64,000 bases of DNA from UBA1563 sp037440065. GTDB taxonomy: Bacteria > Bacteroidota > Ignavibacteria > Ignavibacteriales > Ignavibacteriaceae. The translations under genes were made by a program, and so were the position numbers. This document shows, one piece after another, positions 44,562 through 52,832 of this stretch; the first letter of the stretch is position 1; each line of letters begins with the position of its first letter. The stretch is from contig JBBIUV010000017.1 in the NCBI GenBank assembly GCA_037440065.1, positions 434,001 to 498,000 on the forward strand. Reading direction: 5' to 3'. The notes under the pieces were generated by a model. The model did no database searches. It was not told the origin of the DNA and saw only the letters and a program-made list of their open reading frames with translations.

Positions 44562-45637
44562 TTGCCACCTCTAAAACGCTTCATCATCCGGTTGCGAACG
44601 TAAAACTCTGCAATTGCATTGAGTACAAAAGTGAAAATAAAAAGAAGTGCACCAATAAGGAATAAAACATTATAATGCATGTCACCGAAAACTACTTCCG
44701 CCATTTCCGCCCCGATGGTTGCGGATAAAGTTCGCACCGGCTCAAAAATATTAAAAGATGAAAGAGCAGCGTTACCCGTTGCCATCAATACAATCATTGT
44801 TTCTCCGAATGCACGCCCGAAACCAAGAAGCAGTGCGGCAAAAATTCCGGGAGTTGCAGCAGGAAGAACTACAAAAAGTGCTGTCTGCCATTTTGTTGCT
44901 CCCAATGCAAGACTAGCATCAGTAAAGTATTTTGGAACTGCATTTATCGCATCTTCCGTTACGGTAAAAATAATCGGAATGATCGCTAAAGAAAGAGCAA
45001 GTCCGCCAACAAATGCATTTAGCCGGAATTGATATCCAAAAAGATTTTGGTAAAAACTTGCCAACGTGATCAATGCAAAAAATCCTATGACCACGGAAGG
45101 AAATCCAGCAAGAAGTTCAATAAGTGGTTTGATTATTTCTTTCAATTTTTTTGGTGCGAAGAATGCTGAAAAAAGAGCAGCCAAAATTCCAAGTGGGGCA
45201 CCGATAATTAATGAGATAAGAGTTACTTTAAGACTTCCTACAAACAATGGGAGGAGTCCAAATTTTGGTTCAGATGAGACCGGTTGCCATTCTTTCTGAG
45301 TTAAATTTTTCCATGTAACTTTTTCTTCGGGAGAAGAATTTTCATGTGCAGCAGATTTATCAATACCTTGTTGGATGGTTTCATTTACGGTTGACGGTTC
45401 GTCGCCATAAGTTTCTGATTGCTCAACAATTTTAGGTTGATTGCTCGTTTCAGAAGAATAAAAAATCGGCAGCGCTTCTTTAAAAACAAAAATAAAAATA
45501 AGAATGATGATTGCGAATGAAACAAACGCAACCGACTTAATTATCTTTTCAGCAAGAAACTCACTTAACCTAAATTTAGGTTTAAGTGAGTTTCCGCTAA
45601 TAACTTTTTTCTTAAATAAATTTTGAAGATTTATCAT
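44558..45637 (-). CDS. pstC: Phosphate ABC transporter permease PstC
   Basis: A 359-residue permease. After TM1 (about 38-55) comes an unusual ~70-residue polar segment rich in Glu, Ser and Thr (SETSNQPKIVEQSETYGDEP region) before the remaining five helices. The EAA loop is DASLALGATKWQTALFVVLP and the last helices contain GRAFGETMIVLMATGNA. The extra loop should face the periplasm, next to PstS. A long palindrome lies in codons 16-27. The gene starts 6 bases after the pstS stop. Confidence 0.95.
   Translation of the reverse strand: MINLQNLFKKKVISGNSLKPKFRLSEFLAEKIIKSVAFVSFAIIILIFIFVFKEALPIFYSSETSNQPKIVEQSETYGDEPSTVNETIQQGIDKSAAHENSSPEEKVTWKNLTQKEWQPVSSEPKFGLLPLFVGSLKVTLISLIIGAPLGILAALFSAFFAPKKLKEIIKPLIELLAGFPSVVIGFFALITLASFYQNLFGYQFRLNAFVGGLALSLAIIPIIFTVTEDAINAVPKYFTDASLALGATKWQTALFVVLPAATPGIFAALLLGFGRAFGETMIVLMATGNAALSSFNIFEPVRTLSATIGAEMAEVVFGDMHYNVLFLIGALLFIFTFVLNAIAEFYVRNRMMKRFRGGN
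45558..45592. repeat. Long near-perfect palindrome inside the start of pstC
   Basis: Arms AACTCACTTAACCTAAA and TTTAGGTTTAAGTGAGTT abut with no loop and differ by one bulged T. In mRNA this is a 17-bp hairpin about 50-85 bases after the pstS stop and inside the first 27 codons of pstC. Such structures between a binding-protein gene and its permease gene can stabilise the upstream mRNA and lower downstream expression. Confidence 0.7.
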
Positions 45638-45643
45638 TAAGTT

Positions 45644-46468
45644 TTATCTGACCGGGAAATAACCGACTTTTGAAACAATTGCTTGTCCTTCGGAGCTCAA
45701 CACCCAATCAATAAAATTCTTAATCTCTCCGGTTGGACGGCTTCTTGTGTACATATACAAGAAACGAGTGATAGGATAATTACCTGATTTTACATTTTCC
45801 GAAGTTGGTAAATAACCGGTAGATTTATCGTCCTTTTTAACGGCAGCAAACTTAATTCCTTTTGCGTAAGCTGCACCGCCAAATCCGATCGCGTTTTTAT
45901 CTTTGCTAACTGCATTAACAACTGCAGCTGTTCCCGGTAAACTTTGCATTGAAGGAGTATAATCTGCACCGCCTAAAACGTTATCTTTGAAGTACACGTA
46001 TGTGCCAGAACTATTTTCTCTTCCATAAACAATGATCTTTGCATCATTTCCACCAACCTGTTTCCAGTTGGTGATTTTGCCGGTATAAATTTGTTTTAAT
46101 TGATCGATTGAGAGATCATCTACTTTGTTTTGTTCACTTAAATAAACGCTCAAACCGTCTTTTGCGATTTTGATCTCAACACCGAGTGAGTTATAACGCT
46201 GTTTAAGTTTGTCCCGTTCGCTGCTTTTCATCGGACGTGATGAATTACAAATATCGGTTGTTCCGTTGATGAGTGCTGAAATTCCAACACCCGAACCACC
46301 GCCGGTAACTTGAATGGTGACATCGTTATTTTTCGACATGTAAGTCTCTGCCCAGCGTTGAGCAAGAATTACTATGGTGTCTGAACCTTTTACAGTAATC
46401 TTTTCTGCCGGTCCTCTAAAGCCAAAAGCTAAAGCAACAAGCGTTATTAATCCTATGATATTTTTCAT
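45644..46468 (-). CDS. pstS: Phosphate-binding protein PstS
   Basis: A 274-residue periplasmic solute-binding protein. A signal peptide (residues 1-20) precedes ITVKGSDTIVILAQRWAE. The phosphate site is seen in KGSDT, GGGSGVGISALING, NSSRPM and RENSSGTYVYF, all typical of the PstS/SphX type. It delivers phosphate to PstCAB. It carries a two-repeat Pho-box-like site about 65 bases upstream of its ATG, and follows the OprP-like porin gene. Confidence 0.96.
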   Translation of the reverse strand: MKNIIGLITLVALAFGFRGPAEKITVKGSDTIVILAQRWAETYMSKNNDVTIQVTGGGSGVGISALINGTTDICNSSRPMKSSERDKLKQRYNSLGVEIKIAKDGLSVYLSEQNKVDDLSIDQLKQIYTGKITNWKQVGGNDAKIIVYGRENSSGTYVYFKDNVLGGADYTPSMQSLPGTAAVVNAVSKDKNAIGFGGAAYAKGIKFAAVKKDDKSTGYLPTSENVKSGNYPITRFLYMYTRSRPTGEIKNFIDWVLSSEGQAIVSKVGYFPVR

Positions 46469-46533
46469 TATGATAATTTTCCTTTTTAATGATCTAAATT
46501 ACGATTTTATTAAGTGTTATTAGATTTTCCAAT

Positions 46534-46548
46534 GTTAAGAAATTGTTA
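46534..46548 (-). promoter_or_regulatory. Pho-box-like half site upstream of pstS
   Basis: On the minus strand two TTAACA hexamers stand exactly 11 bp apart (GTTA at 46534 and 46545 on the plus strand), overlapping the porin stop codon. The unit matches the repeats found upstream of the porin and acyltransferase operon, but only two copies are present here. Confidence 0.45.
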
Positions 46549-47853
46549 AAATTTGTACTGAACTCTGCATGTAAAGACATTGTCTTTAAGGTCAGATTTG
46601 AAGGGAACTAAAGCTCCGGTAGCTGTTGAAGCAACAGTCTCATTTTTAACCATGTCATAGTAAAAAACGAATTTTACGTTAGAGTCCCAGTGATAAACCC
46701 AGCCAAACCCTAAAGTTGAGTATTTTATATCAGCTGCACCGAATTTGGAACTAACACCTGCAGCGCCAATTTCAGAACCTTTAACATCTTTGTTCGGGTC
46801 ATAAACGTCATATTTAAGAACAAACTGGTTCTGTAAACCGATATTTTGTACATAATTGATGTAGTAACCATAGAAATTTCTTGAGTAAACATCACCCTCT
46901 TTAGCTTTGTAAACGGCATTGTTGCTGGAAGTTCCTGGTTGTTTTCCGGTGATAAATTCACCGCGAAGCGAAAATCCGCCGATTACCGGTAAATCATAAT
47001 ATAATTGCGCATCAAAGCCGATATAATTTCTGTTGATGTAGCGGGTTGTTGAATCTACCGCTACAGTTGCAGTGTTATCAAGTTTGTATTGTTTTTTCCC
47101 ATCATCCAAACGAACCTTGCCAACATAAGCTGAAACACCACCATCTATCTCAAAATTTTCATCAGCGAATGGTAATTGAACTCCAACTCTACCGATAAAA
47201 TCTTTCGCGTTATCGGTTTCTGCTCCAATGCCGTTTCCAGTAAATAAACCGGCTTTAACATTTAAGAAACTAAGTGGACCATCTGCAGCAGCATATTCGA
47301 CTTTAGCACCTAAGTCTCTTTCACCGGGGAATAACGTTTGGAATAATCTTGTGCGTTCCGGTGTTTCACGTGAACTTGAAGAGTATGAAATTTCAAATCC
47401 GAACGGTCTATCAAAAATACCGCTTGTTAAAGAGAAAGATTTCAACCATGGTTCTTTTACACTTACGTAAGCGTCTTTTGTAGCAAGCCCGCCTTGTGTA
47501 ATATCAATTTGAATTACGTACTGTGTTAAGTCATTATCATAATTTACTTTCAATCTTCCGCGGCGTAAAACAAATCTGTTGTGCAAAGGAGCTGAGAAAT
47601 CACCACCTGCAAAAGATTTTACACCGTCGTTCTGTGCCGATTGAAATTGTGCTTGCACATAACCCGATAATTTAATTTTTTTAAGAGCGTCAAGAGTGGA
47701 CTTCATTTCAAGCAGTGTTTCATTCATTCCCTCTGCCTGACCTTTTACTTCTTCAATTTTTTCGTCTGTTGTTTTTTGTTCTGCTTCTTGAGCAAAAAGA
47801 TGAGACTGCAAACTTACAGCCATTAAAAATAGTACAAATAAAATTCTTTTCAC
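46546..47853 (-). CDS. OprP/OprO-type phosphate-selective porin
   Basis: A 435-residue outer-membrane barrel. A signal peptide (1-22, ending FAQ) leads to a short coiled coil (about 25-60, DEKIEEVKGQAEGMNETLLE) for trimerisation. The Porin_O_P pattern follows: LSGYVQAQFQ, LRRGRLKVNY, FDRPFGFEISYSSSSRETPE and RTRLFQTLFPGERDLG. The C-terminal strand ends in FTCRVQYKF with the terminal Phe. Family members pass phosphate or pyrophosphate. The gene precedes pstS by 77 bases and carries a five-repeat Pho-box-like site, so it is most likely the outer-membrane gate of the Pst system. Confidence 0.93.
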   Translation of the reverse strand: MKRILFVLFLMAVSLQSHLFAQEAEQKTTDEKIEEVKGQAEGMNETLLEMKSTLDALKKIKLSGYVQAQFQSAQNDGVKSFAGGDFSAPLHNRFVLRRGRLKVNYDNDLTQYVIQIDITQGGLATKDAYVSVKEPWLKSFSLTSGIFDRPFGFEISYSSSSRETPERTRLFQTLFPGERDLGAKVEYAAADGPLSFLNVKAGLFTGNGIGAETDNAKDFIGRVGVQLPFADENFEIDGGVSAYVGKVRLDDGKKQYKLDNTATVAVDSTTRYINRNYIGFDAQLYYDLPVIGGFSLRGEFITGKQPGTSSNNAVYKAKEGDVYSRNFYGYYINYVQNIGLQNQFVLKYDVYDPNKDVKGSEIGAAGVSSKFGAADIKYSTLGFGWVYHWDSNVKFVFYYDMVKNETVASTATGALVPFKSDLKDNVFTCRVQYKF

Positions 47854-47891
47854 GTTGTTTCCTTTTTGTTATTAAATGAACATCCAAAATT

Positions 47892-47939
47892 ATTACGGCA
47901 ATGTTACCAAACGGTTAAGCCTATGTTACCAAATTGTTA
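47892..47939 (-). promoter_or_regulatory. Pho-box-like array upstream of the OprP-type porin
   Basis: On the plus strand GTTA occurs at 47903, 47914, 47925 and 47936, with ATTA at 47892: five units at exact 11-bp spacing. On the coding strand these are TTAACA/GTAACA/TTAACC repeats with 5-base spacers. This is the geometry of PhoB and PhoP boxes, in which each dimer reads two 11-bp repeats. It sits 39 bases before the porin ATG. Confidence 0.68.
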
Positions 47940-47944
47940 AGAAA

Positions 47945-49714
47945 TTATTTTTCATCCGAAGTTTCGTAGATTTCTTCCCGGGTTGACATATTGCTATAAA
48001 TGTACTTTTCCTTTTTTGTGTATTTAATCAAATCGATATCGATAAGAATGAATCCGTCAATGCAACTTTGGAAATCCGGATCAACTCCAAAGTCAAGGAA
48101 CTGAGCGCCACCCGGTTCACAAAGCGCTGTGTATTGTTTATACAACGTTGGGATCGACATTCCGAAATATCTCATATTCTGTTTAAGCAGTTTGAGTTCT
48201 TCTTTGTAATTGTTTGAGTTGAAGATCAGCGATAATGCTTTTCTTCTATCATCACCGATTCTGAATTTATTTTTAGCTTCTACTAATTTGTAATTGTTAC
48301 CGTACCACTTTTCGTAAAAATATACGACCATTTCTTTTACTTCCGAGGGATAGGTATTTGATAGAGAGACAGGTCCAAAGAGAAATTGCACTCTCGGATT
48401 AAGCGCCAGAAACGCCCCGATTCCCATCCATAAATAATCCAACGCATTTGTGTTCCAATATTTTGATTGGATGAAACTCCTTCCAAGCTCAATTGAGTAA
48501 GGGAGATGAAATTGAAATTGTTCCGTAAACCTGAAAAGTGTTGAAGAATAGAATCCCGCTTCCCCATATTTTTCGATGATCTCGTTTCCTACTCCGATCC
48601 GGTACGCGCCCATAATTTCCATACTTTCTTCATCCCATAAAACGATGTGGTTGTAATAAGCATCGTAAGGATCGGTATCCAATTTCTTTCCGGTTCCCTC
48701 TCCAATTTTTCTAAAGGTAATTTCGCGAAGACGCGCAATTTCTTTTATAACATCAGGAAAAAGTTTATTGTTTGAAAGGAGATAAACTTTTTTCTTTTCA
48801 TCAATTTTTTGCAGAAGTGTGGCTGCATTTAGCTGCCGTTTTATTTTAACCGGATCAACCGGATGTATGACATTTTTTTCGGTTACGAAAATTCCCTTTT
48901 TATTTTTAGCAATTAGATAAACATGTTTCTTCAACGTTTTTATTAACGTCTTCCCTTTCAATAACCCCGCAAACATAATTCTAACCGGAATCAGATCGCC
49001 AACTTTTATCGGAATCGTTTTCCCCCTTTGTTTAAATAGTTCGCGAGGTAAAAGAAACATAGATAACCGCTTTGAAAAGGCAGAGACTGTATAAAAAAGG
49101 AGGCTGTTTTTCCCTCCGACAAAAACCGGAAGAATTGGAGCTCTGGATTTTTCAGCAAAGTGCAAGGCGCCTCGTGTCCATATATTATCTTGCAAACCAT
49201 TTAAAGTAAATCTTGATACTTCCCCCGCCGGAAAAAAGATCACCGCGTTTTCTTCTTTCAAAGCTTTATCAATAGCAGTGATATTTTCTTTTTGAATTCC
49301 ACTTTCATATAAATTATAAGGGAGGAAAAATGATTTCAGGTTTTCTATTTGAAGCAAAATATCATTCACGACTATTTTAACATCACTGCGCACCTCCAGC
49401 ACAAGTTTAATCAGAGTCAAACCATCCAAGCCGCCAAGAGGATGATTGGAAACAATCACAACTTTTCCTTCACTGGGAATTTTATCTCTATCCCTACTTG
49501 AAACCGAATATGAAAAATCAATCTCTTCAAATAGCGCATCAATAAATGAAGAACCGGCCACTCCGCTGTGCCCGGTTAAAAACGTATTTATTCTTTTCAC
49601 TTTCATAATCCCGGACAAAAGTGTTTCCACGGCTTTAAGAGGCAGTGAACTTTTCTTATTGTAAAACGAAGGAAATTTACTTTTTAGTATTTGATGTAAA
49701 TCTATCTGTTGCAT
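47945..49714 (-). CDS. Bifunctional acyltransferase: PlsC/OlsA-type fused to OlsB-type GNAT
   Basis: A 589-residue fusion. Residues 75-260 are a lysophospholipid-acyltransferase-like domain with NHPLGGLDG (90-98) and FFPAGEVSRF. Residues about 310-490 are an acyl-ACP GNAT domain of the OlsB/hemolysin type (ITFRKIGEGTGKKLDTDPYD, MGAYRIGVG, SIELGRSFIQ). OlsB acylates the amine of ornithine (or glycine in Bacteroidota) and OlsA adds a second chain, giving phosphorus-free aminolipids. The fusion could make the whole lipid. It is coupled to a small membrane protein gene and carries an upstream Pho-box-like array. The amino-acid headgroup is unknown. Confidence 0.85.
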   Translation of the reverse strand: MQQIDLHQILKSKFPSFYNKKSSLPLKAVETLLSGIMKVKRINTFLTGHSGVAGSSFIDALFEEIDFSYSVSSRDRDKIPSEGKVVIVSNHPLGGLDGLTLIKLVLEVRSDVKIVVNDILLQIENLKSFFLPYNLYESGIQKENITAIDKALKEENAVIFFPAGEVSRFTLNGLQDNIWTRGALHFAEKSRAPILPVFVGGKNSLLFYTVSAFSKRLSMFLLPRELFKQRGKTIPIKVGDLIPVRIMFAGLLKGKTLIKTLKKHVYLIAKNKKGIFVTEKNVIHPVDPVKIKRQLNAATLLQKIDEKKKVYLLSNNKLFPDVIKEIARLREITFRKIGEGTGKKLDTDPYDAYYNHIVLWDEESMEIMGAYRIGVGNEIIEKYGEAGFYSSTLFRFTEQFQFHLPYSIELGRSFIQSKYWNTNALDYLWMGIGAFLALNPRVQFLFGPVSLSNTYPSEVKEMVVYFYEKWYGNNYKLVEAKNKFRIGDDRRKALSLIFNSNNYKEELKLLKQNMRYFGMSIPTLYKQYTALCEPGGAQFLDFGVDPDFQSCIDGFILIDIDLIKYTKKEKYIYSNMSTREEIYETSDEK

Positions 49715-49909
49715 TTAACTCTCAAATTGATTTGATAAATCTTTATGATCGGTATGTCTGGCAAAAATAAATCCCACACTATAAACCAGCAGTGAAAAAC
49801 CTAAAGAAATAATTCCAAAGAAGTACTCGCTTCTAAAAACGGAAAGTATAAAACCTATTAGAAATGCTATTGCAATAAATAATAAACTTGTTGAAACCTT
49901 TTCGGTCAT
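49715..49909 (-). CDS. Small two-helix membrane protein coupled to the acyltransferase
   Basis: A 64-residue protein with two hydrophobic helices (about 8-25 and 30-50) and a charged C-terminus (RHTDHKDLSNQFES). Its TAA is directly followed by the ATG of the acyltransferase (TAAATG), so the two are co-translated. The family is unknown. Its position suggests a membrane anchor or partner for lipid synthesis. It is the first gene after the Pho-box-like array. Confidence 0.75.
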   Translation of the reverse strand: MTEKVSTSLLFIAIAFLIGFILSVFRSEYFFGIISLGFSLLVYSVGFIFARHTDHKDLSNQFES

Positions 49910-49964
49910 ATTGTTTTCTCCTAATTGTGCTAATTATTTTCACAACCAAAGTTACTGTTGATTT

Positions 49965-50001
49965 GTTAAGAGAATGTTAAGAGAGTATTATGGAATTGTT
50001 A
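49965..50001 (-). promoter_or_regulatory. Pho-box-like array upstream of the aminolipid operon
   Basis: Plus-strand GTTA at 49965, 49976 and 49998 and ATTA at 49987 give four units at exact 11-bp spacing. On the coding strand three are TTAACA. It ends 56 bases before the ATG of the small membrane protein gene. The unit and period are the same as at the porin and pstS. Confidence 0.65.
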
Positions 50002-50046
50002 ATAGTGGTAGGTTATTGGTCAATTGACAGTGGTTATTAGACAATA

Positions 50047-50096
50047 AAACCTCCGAGGTTTGGAAACTTAAAAAAAGATAAAAACCTCGGAGGTTT
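50047..50096. terminator. Bidirectional terminator
   Basis: Fifteen-base arms AAACCTCCGAGGTTT and AAACCTCGGAGGTTT enclose a 20-base A-rich loop. Each arm is itself palindromic. It lies just past the stop of the second porin-like gene (minus strand). Confidence 0.85.
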
Positions 50097-50103
50097 GTTG
50101 AAA

Positions 50104-51156
50104 TTAAAAAGTAAACGCCAGCGTTACCCGTGCGGCTAAATCTTTTAAAGATTCTCCCTGCGCATTTTTAGCTTGATATTTAACCAGCTGGAAGTTAGGA
50201 ATAACGCTTACATTTTTAGCTGCTTTGTAATCTAAACCCGCCATAAAAAACGAGTTACCGTCGGAATCGTTTTTTGTGTTCGGATCGTAACTATCAAATC
50301 TTCCAACAATTTTTAGTGTTTCAGTAAACGTAGCCCAACCCCAAATGGAAAGACCAAGAGAGCTTTGATCTTGAAGCGCATCTGCAGAGGTCTTTGCAAA
50401 ATTATTCTGGATCGTACGGGTGAATGTTTCAACTCCAATCGAAAAATCTTCTTTCTGTTTATATCCTAAAAAGAAAGACCCGACATATTGATTATTTGAT
50501 TTTGTCTGTTTATCGAATGAGTCGAATTTATCGGCTCTATCTGCATAATCCACATGGACGGAAGTAAGCACATTATCCGAAAGTTTAAATTTGAACATTG
50601 CAGAATATCTTTTGTACTTGTCGGTTTCCGGCGCGTTCCCGCTGTTGTTAGCATATTTTATCCAGTAATTTATCGAACCGTTATCATTCAATTTCCCTTT
50701 AAGATCAACTCCAAAATCTCTTGAAGAAATAATCGAATTAAGATCGAGAATGGTTTTTTCTAAGGAGCGGTAACCCCAGGCGGTTTCGGCAGTTTCAAAA
50801 CCTGGAGTGGGAGAAATTCCAGCGATCAAATCGGAGCCGTTAAAAACTTCTTTCCATTTTAAGTAGGCGTCTTTTACCATTACGCCAAGTTTGCCGCCAT
50901 TCGTGTTTGAGCTTGCAGTCTGTTCCGATTCAAGCCGGAAGCGGGAATCCAAGTTATCTGCAACAGCAAAATCCGTTGTAAAAAATATTCTTCTAAATTG
51001 AAATCCGTTCACATCTTTTTTTGCCGGCACAGCATTATCGATGTTGTAAAAATAATCGCCAAATACTACTCCGCTTATTTTTACTTTATCCTGCGGTAAA
51101 AGAAATGTTTGCAACGTTAGTAATGTTATAAAAAGTAAAGAGATTCTTTTCATCAT
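50104..51156 (-). CDS. Porin-like outer-membrane protein
   Basis: A 350-residue predicted beta-barrel with a signal peptide (1-21, ending LLPQ) and alternating amphipathic strands (FQFRRIFFTTDFAVADNLDSRFRLE, SVHVDYADRAD). The last strand is LAARVTLAFTF with the terminal Phe recognised by BamA. It resembles short OprP/DcaP-like porins of Bacteroidota but lacks the trimerisation coil. It lies in the phosphate region yet has no Pho-box-like repeat upstream. Substrate unknown. Confidence 0.8.
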   Translation of the reverse strand: MMKRISLLFITLLTLQTFLLPQDKVKISGVVFGDYFYNIDNAVPAKKDVNGFQFRRIFFTTDFAVADNLDSRFRLESEQTASSNTNGGKLGVMVKDAYLKWKEVFNGSDLIAGISPTPGFETAETAWGYRSLEKTILDLNSIISSRDFGVDLKGKLNDNGSINYWIKYANNSGNAPETDKYKRYSAMFKFKLSDNVLTSVHVDYADRADKFDSFDKQTKSNNQYVGSFFLGYKQKEDFSIGVETFTRTIQNNFAKTSADALQDQSSLGLSIWGWATFTETLKIVGRFDSYDPNTKNDSDGNSFFMAGLDYKAAKNVSVIPNFQLVKYQAKNAQGESLKDLAARVTLAFTF

Positions 51157-51503
51157 GCTGCCTTATATTATGTTTAAGTAATTACAAAATTCGTTAATAC
51201 TATTATCGTACATATTCCTTAAAATATTAAAGAATTTACCCCATTAACTTAATGAGAAGGAGAATTAATTCTGAATAATTTATTTAGATGTTAATGAAAC
51301 TATAACCCACACTCTGTCTCTCCTCTTTCTATTACAAACGGACAAGCCAATAAGAAAGACGGAACATTATACTTTCCAGTTTTGTACAAAATATTATTTG
51401 CTTACATTTACGACAGAATTATTAAAGGGAATTCATCTGTTATGAACTACATCTATCCGGGTAATTGTTTAACTATCCTTTGCGCAACAATATATAACTT
51501 GCT
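51157..51503. other. Divergent intergenic region without recognisable gene
   Basis: A 347-base AT-rich gap between divergent outer-membrane protein genes. It must hold the promoters of both. I found no frame above 25 codons, no tRNA and no convincing hairpin. The only structured motif is a short palindrome GAATTAATTC near 51260. No Pho-type 11-bp repeat is present. Confidence 0.6.
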
Positions 51504-52097
51504 ATGAAACTAATTTTATTTGTGCTAATAATCAGCTTCACTCTTTCTTCACGGGCGCAGGAGAAAGATTCTGCTTTTTGCCATTACGGGTTTGTAATGG
51601 ATTATACTAATTCAATTGCAGCTGAAATTGGATTCAAATATAGACCAACAAGATCCGTTGCTTATTTTCTCAAAGGGAATCTTTCTACTGAGAAACCTAT
51701 ACCATTTAATGGAGTGAATTATTCATCTCAAGAATACAGAACTTACGGAGCGACAGTTGGTATTGAATATGGAGTTTATTCAATCGATAAAATTTCATTC
51801 TACGTGGTTCTTGCCGGGAGAATAAAAATTAGTGATTATGTTCTTCCTTATTTCGCAGAATTGGAAAATGATGTTCACATGTTGTTCATTGATGATAGAC
51901 ATATTACCTACTCTTTTACAACAGGATTGGGAGGAGAATATTTTTTTTCAAAGCATTTATCAGTCGGTTGCATCCAAACACTTTCTTTTGAACATAACAA
52001 AGGAATGGTTTATTCTGATGAAATAAAACCAGTTTCTTCGAGTAGTTCAATAATACACATAGGATATACAAAATTCACTTTGTCGTTTTATTTTTAA
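51504..52097 (+). CDS. Small outer-membrane beta-barrel-like protein, copy 1
   Basis: A 197-residue exported protein with a signal peptide (1-18, ending SRAQ). The mature part starts EKDSAFCHYGFVMDYTNS and consists of alternating strands, with ITYSFTTGLGGEYFFSKHLS and a C-terminal YTKFTLSFYF ending in Phe: an eight-stranded OmpA/OmpX-like barrel. It has a tandem paralogue directly downstream. No function is recognised. Confidence 0.75.
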   Translation: MKLILFVLIISFTLSSRAQEKDSAFCHYGFVMDYTNSIAAEIGFKYRPTRSVAYFLKGNLSTEKPIPFNGVNYSSQEYRTYGATVGIEYGVYSIDKISFYVVLAGRIKISDYVLPYFAELENDVHMLFIDDRHITYSFTTGLGGEYFFSKHLSVGCIQTLSFEHNKGMVYSDEIKPVSSSSSIIHIGYTKFTLSFYF

Positions 52098-52175
52098 TTC
52101 GAAAACTTTAGATGCTAAAAAAGGTTCACTTACTTGGAAAAACGTCTTACAATGGAATTAATAAAGGAAACAAAA

Positions 52176-52745
52176 ATGAAAACAATTCTTTTTATTCTAC
52201 TTTTAATCTTTCCCTTATCCATAAATGCACAAGAGAAAGATTCCACTTTTTCCCATTATGGTTTGATAATGGATTACGATTATGCAATTGGGAATGCTTT
52301 CGGATTCAAATATAGAATATCAACCTCAACAGCTTTTTTTATTAAAGGAGGCTTTTATTCAGATGAGAATAGCTCTCGACTTTCTACAGGCACCTCGGTT
52401 GATAAAATCAATGTCTATGGTGGAGATTTGGGAATGGAATATACAGTCCTTTCTATCGACAATATTTCATTTTATGCAGTAATTTCCGGAGGTTTAAATA
52501 TTCATACTAGTAGTCATTTATGGAATAATCAAAACAGAAGGTATAAAAATATCGAATACACGATTGAAACCGGTTTTGGAACAGAATATTTCATTTCAAG
52601 GCATTTATCTATTGGAGGAAGTCAAACTATCTCTTTAAATTATTTTAAAGATAATCTTTTTGATGATCATGATAAACCATTAACAACAACTCACACCAAA
52701 TTCACCATCGTTGATACAAAACTAACATTATCATTTTATTTTTAA
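52176..52745 (+). CDS. Small outer-membrane beta-barrel-like protein, copy 2
   Basis: A 189-residue paralogue of the preceding gene. The ATG at 52176 is chosen because a signal peptide (MKTILFILLLIFPLSINAQ) begins there and AAAGGAAAC precedes it; a frame start at 52134 adds a charged leader. Shared features are EKDSTFSHYGLIMDYDYA, a GFGTEYFISRHLSIG strand and the C-terminal TKLTLSFYF. The two copies have diverged mostly in the loops, as expected of surface-exposed barrels. Confidence 0.75.
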   Translation: MKTILFILLLIFPLSINAQEKDSTFSHYGLIMDYDYAIGNAFGFKYRISTSTAFFIKGGFYSDENSSRLSTGTSVDKINVYGGDLGMEYTVLSIDNISFYAVISGGLNIHTSSHLWNNQNRRYKNIEYTIETGFGTEYFISRHLSIGGSQTISLNYFKDNLFDDHDKPLTTTHTKFTIVDTKLTLSFYF

Positions 52746-52832
52746 GAATTACAGAAAGAGATTGAAGCGTTAAAGCGCAGAGGTATAAATGGGATCAGAA
52801 CTAATTACTGAAATCTGATCACTGATAACTTA

